11,711 bases of DNA from Chloromonas sp. AAM2 (Eukaryota; Chlorophyta; Chlorophyceae; Chlamydomonadales; Chlamydomonadaceae): NCBI GenBank assembly GCA_004335635.1, contig QAXH01002730.1, forward strand, positions 1,052 to 12,762. Direction: 5' to 3'. A program made the translations under genes and the position numbers. The notes below the pieces were generated by a model that was not told where the DNA came from, ran no database searches, and saw only the letters and a program-made list of their open reading frames with translations. The first letter of the stretch is position 1, and the number at the start of each line of letters is the position of its first letter. Of the stretch, positions 1 to 8,800 are shown in pieces.

Positions 1-273
1 CAGCCCTAGCAAGAAGGTTACGCTGCCCACTCAGGCACTCATACCACCTGACAAATGCAAACTTCACCCTCTGGCGGGGCTTAGCGGGGTCCACACTGAG
101 TTCTGCCGTGAAAAGCAAACGCAACTGTCCAAACTCCACGTTCTCATTCTGAGGCCTGCCATCACTGCGTGGCCGCTTTGTACCAGCGACACATGGAGCA
201 CCACCAGCAGCCAGGCCAGCACTGTGCCCGAGACAGTGGCCCCACCCACACAGGTGAAGCCCCCGGATTTGAC
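1..273 (-). CDS. Coding-like minus-strand segment, partial, possibly transposon-derived
   Basis: Reading the minus strand from 271 to 2 gives 90 codons without a stop. The part from about 160 down looks like real protein: GRPQNENVEFGQLRLLFTAE, then LSVDPAKPRQ, then RVKFAFVRWYECLSGQRNLL. It continues off the left edge. A good acceptor (tgtcttttaccag on the minus strand, AG at 275-274) starts the segment at 273. A second possible start is after cctcag, at 148, which alone would be in phase with the candidate exon at 617-721. The short strand, F-V-R-W-Y pattern resembles C-terminal parts of large repeated algal proteins as I recall them, but I cannot name the family. Function unknown. Confidence 0.5.
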
Positions 274-303
274 CTGGTAAAAGACAGGAAAAGGGTGTAT
301 GCG

Positions 304-353
304 GTGGATGTGTAGGACAGGTGGGCTCTCTGAATCCCCACAGTGCTATGCGG
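304..353 (+). repeat. Left arm of an imperfect inverted repeat
   Basis: GTGGATGTGTAGGACAGGTG, continuing ggctctctgaatcccca and cagtgctatgcgg, is matched on the opposite strand by 820-872 with a few mismatches and small gaps. The densest part (about 34 bases) differs at only two positions and one 2-base gap. Confidence 0.8.
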
Positions 354-616
354 TTTCGGCTAGGCTGATGTAAATGAGAGGATCAGAGGGTTAGAGTTGA
401 ACAGAAAGGAAGACAGGAGAAGGGAAGAGTTGTGTCACCCTCTACTTTCCTTGTGTGTGTGTTTTGCTTGCCACCCCCACTGTCAATAGCGTCTTCACCT
501 GACCCCATCCCTTGTTTAGGTCTAGACCTAGGGTTTAGGGTTCAAGGTGAGGGTATTGGACCCTCAACCGCTCCCTATACTTGGCGCTTGCTCAAACCTG
601 CACGTGGACCCTGCAC

Positions 617-829
617 CTGAAAGAAGCTGTGGTTGAGGGGCAGGCCGTCGGTCTTGTTCACCTCCCAACCGTGAGACAGGCAGTCGAGTGCAAAGCCCTT
701 GCCGCCATAGCGAGGCAGGCATCATGCATTTTTGGGGTCCCAAAACTTCATGCATGACCCAAAAAGGCCGCCCATTTTTCATGCATTTTTGGGTCATACC
801 CAATCATATTTGTTACCCGCCGCACAGAA
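617..829 (-). pseudogene. Minus-strand exon-like fragment interrupted by stops
   Basis: On the minus strand, 721 down to 617 reads CLPRYGGKGFALDCLSHGWE then VNKTDGLPLNHSFFQ, ending at a strong donor, cag|gtgcag. Third positions are mostly G/C, as in real exons here. Upstream in the same frame, 829-799 reads FCAAGNKYDWV, then a stretch (about 722-798) with three in-frame stops that coincides with a hairpin-forming AT-rich repeat. The simplest reading is an exon disrupted by a small insertion. Alternatively the exon starts close to 721 with an acceptor I cannot identify. Probably part of the same gene as the segment at 1-273. Function unknown. Confidence 0.45.
723..797. repeat. Hairpin with 12-base perfect arms plus a direct repeat
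   Basis: ATGACCCAAAAA at 754-765 pairs with TTTTTGGGTCAT at 786-797 across a 20-base loop. In addition, CATGCATTTTTGGGGTC at 723-739 is repeated as CATGCATTTTTGGGTC at 780-795. The stretch is more AT-rich than its flanks and introduces stops into the minus-strand frame, as a MITE-like insertion would. Confidence 0.8.
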
Positions 830-872
830 CTGTGTGATGGGGACTCAGAGAGCCTACCTGTCCTACATCCAC
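820..872 (-). repeat. Right arm of an imperfect inverted repeat
   Basis: The reverse complement reads GTGGATGTAGGACAGGTAGG, continuing ctctctgagtccccatcaca and cagttctgtgcgg, pairing with 304-353. The arms enclose 466 bases, including the minus-strand fragment at 617-721. Either terminal inverted repeats of a small non-autonomous element or an inverted duplication would produce this. I see no clear target-site duplication. Confidence 0.8.
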
Positions 873-945
873 TTCTGCTTGGCTTCCAGGTGACAATGCC
901 TTCGCGTGCAATGCAACGACTGCAAACGTCCCTAACCGAGTCCAC
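858..945 (-). pseudogene. Possible third minus-strand coding fragment
   Basis: The minus strand from about 930 down to 858 reads GTFAVVALHAKALSPGSQAE then VDVGQ, ending at a donor-like cag|gtaggc. The frame is open upstream to about 990 without a clear acceptor. It is out of frame with the fragment at 617-829 if read through. This is weak evidence and could be chance, but position and strand fit the same broken gene. Confidence 0.25.
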
Positions 946-1515
946 TCATGCACGTGTCCTTTTCTTGTAGCGTGCTCCGAGGCAAACATTTCGCAAGGTT
1001 TGCTTCTTTCGTTAACATTGGATCAATCGACAACCACCAAGAACCCCTCAAGAAGCAGCACAGAGTCAGGAACGGAGGGCCCACAATCGTGCCATCCGCC
1101 CGCCGGCCAACAGCCTGTGGCATACGCTGGAACAGGACAGCCGGGTCAGCTCAACCGCGGAGTTTGCCAGGTAATCTTAGGAACTTTTGTGTCCGTTGCG
1201 ACTGCTAGGCACTGGTCAAGGAGTTGTGAAGCAGAATTGCTTTGGCTTCAATGGGTAGTTGGCCGAGAACTGATTAAGCTCTTAAAAGCGACGAATATCA
1301 CATTCCCACTAGGCCAGCGCATCAAAACCTGTCAGGCGCTTAGTAATGCCGCAATGAGGTAATTGAGAGCAATAGTCACCCAGTCTCACATTCTGCTGGA
1401 CCTGGCAGCGACTGCACAGAGGTGTTGGGTAGCAATCGGCACCAGGACCATTTCTATCAACAGGCACCAGGACCCAGGTTATTGGCTGACAGACCAACCA
1501 TGTTAGCAGACTTGT

Positions 1516-1626
1516 CACATGGAGGCACATGGGGCATGGATACGTGCTGCGTCACATGGTAGCACATGGGGCATGGATACGTGCTGCGTCACATGGTAGC
1601 ACATGGGGCATGGATACGTACTGCGT
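1516..1626 (+). repeat. Three tandem copies of a 37-base repeat
   Basis: Copies at 1516-1552, 1553-1589 and 1590-1626 each have the form cacatggNNgcacatggggc followed by atggatacgtgctgcgt. They are nearly identical, with a two-base difference in copy 1 and gtactgcgt in copy 3. Each unit also contains an internal cacatgg duplication. Noncoding as far as I can see. Confidence 0.97.
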
Positions 1627-1906
1627 CTCCCACGTGAAGTACACAGGCTTTTGCACCAGCTGAACAACACTTGCAAGCTGACCACCAGCCAGCAAGTCTG
1701 AGCATATAATTGGCAATGAGCAAGTCTGGACAACACTTGCAACAGCATACCTTGCGGACTATCCTGCTGTGCACCCTTGGCTAGTCCACAGCATGGTGTA
1801 ACCACGTTGAATCTGTGGTCCAGGCGTCTGACATGTGCCTTGCGAACTGCTGCACTGCAGTGAGGGTGACACATCAGCAGTTCCAGATTACCGCCTTCCT
1901 CGAAAT

Positions 1907-1942
<36 letters not shown>

Positions 1943-1945
1943 CAG
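1907..1945 (+). repeat. CAG triplet repeat (11 pure units)
   Basis: Eleven uninterrupted CAG units run from 1907 to 1939, followed by an interrupting TAG and one more CAG. Open frames cross it on both strands: Ser run on plus (ORF 1815-2225), Ala run on minus (ORF 1515-2102). Neither has a recognised domain, so I do not call either a gene. Confidence 0.95.
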
Positions 1946-2339
1946 TGTGGTGCCAAATCCCACCAGAGGGTCGCCAAAATTTGGAAAGAGCCCTTCTTTT
2001 GAGATCAGACGGAGCACTGCAGAGCAGACCTCCTTGCACAGACGCCTTTCTGCAGCTCAGACGCCTGTTCGTTATGTGAGTTGCATGCAACCCAGTCATC
2101 ATGCTGACATGGACATGTTATGGGCGGGCAACCTGAGCCATGCTCTGTCAGCAGGTACTCACATGCACGCACTGGCCTGCTGCACCGCTGCAATGACATG
2201 CATGTACCCATTTGCGGCAATGTAGCCGTGTGCGGCCCATGCGTAACCCCAGATGCCATGCCCCACTCGTGTCCAGGTGTTCCGTGTGGCTGCCCTGGCG
2301 GTCATGGAGCTGAGCAGCCTTTGAAGGTAACTGACATTT

Positions 2340-2411
2340 GGTCAAGGCAGCTAGTGGCAGTTGATGGTAGTTAGTTGTCGTCACTTGTCGTCACTGACTC
2401 GGTCAAGGCAG
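2340..2411 (+). repeat. Small direct repeats upstream of the kinase gene
   Basis: ggtcaaggcag occurs at 2340-2350 and 2401-2411. Between them ttgtcgtcac occurs twice in tandem (2375-2394), with a related tggtcgtcat following. They lie about 360-430 bases upstream of the chosen ATG, so a regulatory role is conceivable but unsupported. Confidence 0.6.
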
Positions 2412-2773
2412 TTATTGGTCGTCATCTGATCAATTATGCATGGTAGCGCCTGCTTGTGAAACTTTATCCAGGCTGCGCAATGGGTGATTCCAACAAATGT
2501 CATGCGCTCATGTGAGGACGTTGTGGCCATGCATGACTGACCCTATGGCTGTGGATGATGTGATGACGCCTGTGACTCTAGGCCCATGCCCATGCTTGGT
2601 GACATGTGCCAACACCAGTAGTCACCCCTGCACATGCCTGCCCCTCTCCGCAGGACATGCTGCAAGGCGGGCATCGGAAGGCAGCAGTCACCTCAGGCCC
2701 CAGGCGATGCATGGACTCAGCAGCACCGCATGGACAGGCACGGAACAGCGGCCATGCACATGCATACGCAACC

Positions 2774-2878
2774 ATGCGACCGCATGCGTCCAGGTCTGCC
2801 ATCTGCCGGTCATGTGTGTTGCTGCTGCCGTACATATGGCTGCTGTTGGCGATTCTGCTGACTTCCTTGGCTGAGGGG
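2774..2878 (+). other. Signal peptide of the receptor-like kinase
   Basis: Residues 1-35 have a basic N-region with two arginines, then a long hydrophobic core (VLLLPYIWLLLAILLT) and a small-residue cleavage zone, SLAEGQ. Cleavage could follow A33 or G35; both fit the -3/-1 rule. This would place the following modules outside the cell or in the secretory lumen. It also supports the choice of ATG at 2774 as the start codon. Confidence 0.82.
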
Positions 2879-5800
2879 CAGGATGTGGTCGCCTCCATTC
2901 AGCAAGCACTGGCTGCAGGCGGGCAAAGTGGGATTGTGTCGGTGGCGCTGAATGGGGCTGCGAGCTTCTGGCAGGCGGGGGCTGCTCCTGTGGTTGTGCC
3001 TGCCAACATCACTGTGATGGTAGTGGGTGGGGGTGCAGCCGTCACCTGGCTGGGCAACTCCATTGCCACCAGTCTCTCCTTGCAACCAGGTAAGCAGGGC
3101 TTCACGGGCAGTGTGTGGACTTGCACAGCTAGGGGGGATGTTGCTGTGTTCACCGGGCAAGGGCAGTGGCTTAACTGTAGCAGGACATTGCCAGGCCATT
3201 GTTGGTAGTATCATTGCAGAGGCAGTGTTAACAGCTGTTGTGGACCGTCTTGCCTTCGGAAGTGCTCAAATCAGATTAGAGATTTCTGCCAGCCGGCCGT
3301 GGCTTTGAGACCTTGAAGAAGTGGGCGGACGCGCTTCCCCGCGAAGTCTTGAGTTAGCAATGAAGATGAAGCACACACAACAACACAAATGCAGTGAAAA
3401 GAGTACAAGCACAGAACGACATGGAAGGGCATGCAGCTCATTGTGTTGTCTCATCATGTTGACGTGCGCAACACGGGGGGAAGTGAAGAACAAAGTAGCA
3501 AAATATTTACAAGTGCCTGGACCTGACCCTCTTGTTACATCTGCAAAACAATATGATTGATGAGATGAGATTTGAACACATAGCGGACATGAACAGAGGA
3601 AGCCAGTGTACAGCCATGTGTGCTTAAGTAACGATGGCAGTGTTCATTCTGTCCTCCTGTTCTTGCAGGTTCCAAGCTGGTGCTGTCCAACTTCTCCCTC
3701 CTCATGGATCAAGTCACCTCAGCCCCGGACCCCCTCCCCAGCGGCGCCGCCCCTTGGCCCGCCCCCTTTGTCTCGCAAGGCATCGACACCTCAGGGGGCG
3801 GTGGTTCAGTTTACTTGTCGGACGTGGTTGTGCGCCTGGGGCTGTGCGGTCCGCTGGCGGGCTACCAGGCCCACGTGTGCGGGGCGGATACGGCACAGGG
3901 GGTGTGGGGATGGCCGCAGGTGGGTGCGTCAACAATCAACGGGGCAGCATGCTGTTGGTTTGGGTGTGGGTGTGCCTCCCGTGCGTGCCAGACTAGCGGT
4001 GTCGTCTAAGGCTTGGCTCTAAACCACCGGTCGTACAGGCTTCTCTCGAAAAGACGAAGCATGGTTTGCTGCCAGCCAAGTAGATTGTTTTCACCTGGAG
4101 CTCGGTCTCATGCTTGGCCACTCGACGCCAAGCAGCCTCAGTTATGCAACAGGCTTGCATACAACACAGCGTACTATACCTAGTAGGGTTCACAAGCGGA
4201 CACACATTCGCTGCTAGTGGTTCACCCAAATGTTAGAGTACTGTTGGAGTCTACGGAGGCTTACGATCTGAAGCCTTCTACAGCACATGGGGACAGAGTC
4301 GATCGCACGCCCTAATCCGCCCTTGATTCGGCTGCAGGTGCGGCCTGGGCTGGTGCAGTTCCGCTCCCCGCCCCCCGACGCCCGCTTCCGCTTCCTGTCC
4401 AATGTCGCCATCACGTGTCCCAGTAACGGCTCCAACCCCAGCCTGGCTGCCGGCAGCGTGCCCCCCGCATTCTCCACCCCCGAGTGGCCCGCCGCCCCGT
4501 GCCTTGTCATCCCGGTGGCCAGCGCTGATGAGCTTCAGGGCGTGCTATCAACGGCCTCAAACATCAGTGCAGTGCCTGCAGGCGCATTCTTGGTGGCGCA
4601 GGTACTGGCCAATGTCAGTGTGAATGAAACCACGTGGCCCGCTTCTGGGGTGCCTGTCGCCACCAATGTCACCATTGCCGGTGCACCGGGCAGGTGAGGC
4701 CCGGGGTGGGAATGAGTCGCATCTGAGCAAGGGGGGAATGATGAGTGAGGTCGCATACACACACACCAGCCAGGATTTGATGGAATCCCAGTGCAAGTGT
4801 TGTGCATACGGGCACATCACACACTTACCAGTGGCAGCCACGGGTGCATAAAACCAACACCTGCGTTGCACAGGCTTCAGTGAAATTGTCCTGCACTGCA
4901 TGCTGCGGATCCTATGTCAGACGAGCAGAAAACCAGTGCTTGCACGTTGGCCCTGGTCTCAACCAACCCTCTGATACTCTCCTAGGCTTGACTCGCACTC
5001 ATGCTTGACTCGCACTCATGCTTGACTCGCACTCATGCTTGACTCGCACTCATGCTGGACTCGCACTCATGCTGGACTCGCACTCATGCTTGACTCGCAC
5101 TCATGCTGGACTGCCTGTCATCCCTGTCCCCTTCAGCCTGCCTTTATCCCAGTTCCCCGGAGCTGAGCTGGACCTAGCGGGAGTTCCTCAGTGGGTGTCA
5201 GTGGCGGGCGCCCTGGCCTCGGTGACCCTCTCCGACCTGACCCTGGTCAACATGGCACTGGGTCCGGACCAGGCCTTCCCTAACAGCCTCCTGGTACAGG
5301 CTCTGTGGCCTGTGCACTTTGACAGGTGTGCGCATGTCTGTGTGTGCCTGTGTGTCGGGGCTGCGCACACAAGCGCATAGAACACCATGCCTAGGTGACT
5401 GCTTCTTCTACTGCTTGCCAATCGTCATTGACACTATTTATCCAGGTGTGTGTGCGTGTTAGGCAACAGGATGCCACACTTGTTTGCGCATCACCGAACA
5501 CCTGCTTCTGCCAATGGGACTTGAAATTTCCTTCTCATCCCTGGCACTTGACGCCGTTCCCAGGCTTCACTGCACACCTGCCGAGTCTCTGCTTTCCACA
5601 CAACCCTCTTCCCCTGCTTCCTTCCCGCAGGACCTCTGCCCTCCGCACGTGCCTGCGAGTCCAGCGGTGCCTGCTGGTGGTTCCCCCTGACCTGTACAGC
5701 TACCTCAGCCACTGGGCCAGCGCCCGCACCGCAAACACAAGCGCCGTGCGCAACACAGCTGCATGGATGCAGAACAATGTGTACCTGGATGGGCTAGTGG

Positions 5801-8800
5801 TGAGCGATCAGATCAGGGCATGGGGGCTGTGGAACGCAAGCAGGGTCGTACATGTGCCCGTTTTGTTGACTTCTGAAGGCGGCATGCCCTCAATCAAACA
5901 CGCATGCAGCATGGAAACTGGCATGTTTGAACCTTCATCACCGCACACCAACCTTGTATCAAGGGAGATGACAACCCATGCAAAAAGCCTGTGAAGGAAA
6001 GCAGGACCGGACGCCTGCTGGTGATTTGGGCTTGTTGCCACGATCAATCCTGATCTTGGCCCGATCTACGCCAATGAGTGTGACGTTGGCTGTCCAATGT
6101 GTGAATGCGGCGCATCCCCGGGCGTCCGCAGGTCTCCAATACGAGCACCCGCCACCAGCTGTCGCTGCCCCAGAGTGCGGGTCAGGGCACTGTTTGGTCG
6201 AGTGTGCTCATTACCGACACGGCCTACCGCACACCCGCGTCGACGGGCAACACAGGCATAGGCGTGCTGGTGCCGGGAACACCACTTGTGCCTCTTGACA
6301 AGGCAAGTTCATAAGAAAGAGGGTCATGTGCTGCCGCTGGTGCTACTGCTGTCGGATGGACTGCAGCTGCCTGTGGCAGTGGGATTTAAAGAGTGCCGAT
6401 CAGCATGTGTTCTGTGGCGTGCCCCTGGCGTGCCCCTGGCGCTTCTGGTGTCACGGTGTCCCTGGTGTGATCGTCCACCTGTTGCCGAGCCGCCTTGTGG
6501 GGTGTTTTGCAGCCCAGTTACTGGGGAAGTCACGACCTTGCAACCCAAGGTTACTGGGCTAGTCTGCCCAAAGGCCAAAACCCTTGACATTGTTTTGATG
6601 CATAGGCATCCCTTTCGTCAATCACGTTCTGTAGTCTTTTGTAGTGTAGTGTTTGTATGAAGGGTTCTGTGCAGGAGAATGCATGCCTCTGGAACAGCCT
6701 TGCACCCTCCCTTGGACCTCAACCCTTGATCGCCTCCTCGCCTGGCCCTGGCAGTACCCCTAGGCTCCAAAGCCCTAACTTTCAGCAACTTCAACCCTGT
6801 GCACGGCAGAACCCTTTCCATGACCCCTCCTGCTCTGCCACCCCCGCCATGCAGGTGGTTCCCGTGTCCAACGCGTCCCAGTTGGCGACCTTCCTCCGCT
6901 CCCCGCCCGCGCCCTACCTCACCCTCCTCTACAGCATGCGCCTGGACAGGGTCTCCCTTAGTGCCGCATCACCCTCAGGGGGGCTGCCGCTGGTAATCAC
7001 GCAGCCTGTCACATTGGTGGGCCGGCCCAACAGGGGCCACGTGGTGCTGGACCTCGACAACCAGCCAGCGATGCTGTCGGTGGCCCTGTCACAGGTGGGG
7101 CGGGCTGAAGCACTGGACAGGCATGAATGCGGTCAATGCGTGTGACTGTGCCTCGGCAGTGAGGTGACCATTGACTGCAGCTCAGGGTTCAGCACTCACG
7201 CACGAGTGCATTCAGCAACCGCACGTCAGGGTAAGGCCAGTTAAGTAGTTGGCAAACTAGCTCCACAACTGCTAATCAACCTCCTCTAATCGTTAACTTA
7301 GTGCTACAACAGAACGAATTGTGTCGCCATGCTAGTCCTTTCAAAGACAGGGCTGGTCCACCCCTTGGTGCCGCTGCTGCTGCTGCTGCTGTTTCTGGTG
7401 GCACTGTCTGCTGCATGTGCCTCTTCACAAACAGGGCCGGTCCACCAGTTGGCTGTATTTTTTCTGCTGCTGCTGTTTGTGCCGGTGCTGTCATCGATGA
7501 CGCTTGGCCCATGTTGGTGCTGTTAGCAGGACGCCCGCGTGACGCTCCAGCGGCTGGTCCTGTCGGGCCTGGGCCCCGCCCTCCCCTCGCAGCGGGCGGC
7601 CCTGGCGCCCGGGCAGGGGCTGCTGGGAAACCTCACCTCCATGCTCTGGGCGTTTGACATCAACAGGCGGCAGGCGAGCCTCAGGCTGGCAGGTGAGGGG
7701 CGGTCACAGCGCTCATTCATTAGTCGGGAGATCACAGGACACTCGTGACTCCGCCTGTGGTGCTTGAGACCACATGGCTGCACCATCGTTACTGCACCAC
7801 ATGGCCTCTGTCTTGAATGGTATGTCGCGTGAGGGTCCGAAACGATGCTAGAATGCCTGCCACAAGCGCCATCGCCGTGCTCTCTGCAGGGCAGCGGTCA
7901 TCCTGTGCAACGACATTCAGGCTTGAGTGAAGTGTGACAAGTTGCTGCCTGCCTGCCTGCCTGCCTTTCCCTTCCTTTCCCTGTCCAGACGTTGTCCTGT
8001 ACGTATCCTCAAGCGAGGTGGGCGTCATGCAGCAGGCCCTGGCGCTGCAGCTCATCAGGGAAGGGACGGAAGTGGACGCGGTGGACAAGGAGGTGCTGGT
8101 GGTCATACAGGCCACCTGGAAGTTCACAACGAACGTGTACAACCTGTACGCCAACCAGGTGGGCGACCCTCACTGGTGGTGCCGGTAATGGGCTCCTTGT
8201 CCGTTGTTTTCTGAAACAAGTGTGACCAGACACTTTCCGGTTCACAAGCGATCACAACACTTTTCTTTTTATTCTTCTCTTTGCACGCCTCATGGGCGGG
8301 CACAACAGTCAGATTTTGCCACAAACTGCAGCGGCGCACGTTGCTGCTGACGTGGTTGGTAATGTCTGTCTCCGGTGGGTATGCCGCTCCGCCTCTGCTA
8401 TTGTGTGCAGTGCACGCAACGCCCTCCTCCACCCTGCTGACACTCTCCCCAAGCACACGCTCCTTCTATGCTCACGCTGCTTCCATGCACACGCTGCTTT
8501 CATGCACACACTTCTTCCATGCTCACGCTGCTTCCCTGCAGACCTCCTTCACCTTCACGGCGGTGGCCACCCTGGGAATAGATTCCTCGGACCTGGTGCT
8601 CTCCTCTCAGCTGCCCTCGGACAGGTACTCCAGCGCCCCCGGCACCACCTTTGAGGTCCAGCCGCCCCTGCAGCTCAAGCTCACCGCCCCTGAGGCCACC
8701 GGCCAGCCCTCCGGGGGAGGCGGGGACAGCAGCTTTCCTGCCTGGGGCATTGCGGTGCTGGTGCTGGGGGCCGTGTTTCTGGCCTCAAGCACCGCGCTCA

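Larger units (their letters stand above)
946..2773. other. No gene supported; probable intergenic and 5' region of the kinase gene
   Basis: This stretch holds the 37-base repeats, the CAG tract and the small repeats listed separately. Open frames exist on both strands but lack the G/C-ending codon bias, splice pairing and domain-like character of the exons to the right. The kinase promoter and 5' UTR should lie in its right part (about 2300-2773). I see no convincing TATA box. Confidence 0.5.
6855..8733 (+). other. Ectodomain module 3 (exons 7-10), beta-helix-like
   Basis: Residues about 485-739 start VVPVSNASQLATFLRSP, then PLVITQPVTLVGRPNRGHVV, LDLDNQPAML and DARVTLQRLVLSGL, with a tail ASLRLADVVLYVSSSEVGVM, then AVDKEVLVVIQATWKFTTN and TSFTFTAVATLGI. 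The opening V-P-V-S-N-A-S-Q-L matches I-P-V-A-S-A-D-E-L of module 2, and RLADVVLYVSSSE matches RVQRCLLVVPPD. It ends in a Pro/Gly-rich stalk (residues 706-739) just before the membrane helix, a common spacer between an ectodomain and the bilayer. Confidence 0.6.

Noticed and set aside
971..1170. Plus-strand exon candidate bounded by ttttcttgtag and cag|gtaatc, open in one frame
   Set aside because: The splice signals are good, but the translation is Ser/Thr/Gln-rich without domain character and its third positions lack the G/C bias of the real exons. No partner exon in phase was found.
1000..1362. 120-codon plus-strand open frame
   Set aside because: It starts at a non-ATG codon, reads past a strong donor and has no recognisable content.
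2606..2773. Upstream in-frame ATG extending the kinase gene by 56 codons
   Set aside because: It would bury the signal peptide inside the protein. The ATG at 2774 starts directly before a textbook signal sequence.
4987..5112. Possible CRISPR-like array
   Set aside because: Units are directly tandem with no spacers, only 17 bases long, and lie in an intron of a eukaryotic gene.
5153..5325. Alternative exon 4 start after ccag at 5152
   Set aside because: With exon 3 ending in phase 2 this gives a TAG stop within ten codons; the acceptor at 5136 keeps frame.
6657..6854. Open frame upstream of exon 7
   Set aside because: It is Pro/Ser-rich with no module-like pattern. The AG at 6753 would be out of phase, whereas 6854 gives the VVPVSNASQL opening that matches module 2.
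8281..8541. Long open frame running through intron 9 into exon 10
   Set aside because: Part of it is the 17-base minisatellite, and reading from exon 9 into the intron hits a stop within about ten codons. Joining 8158 to 8542 gives exact phase and continuous beta-rich sequence.
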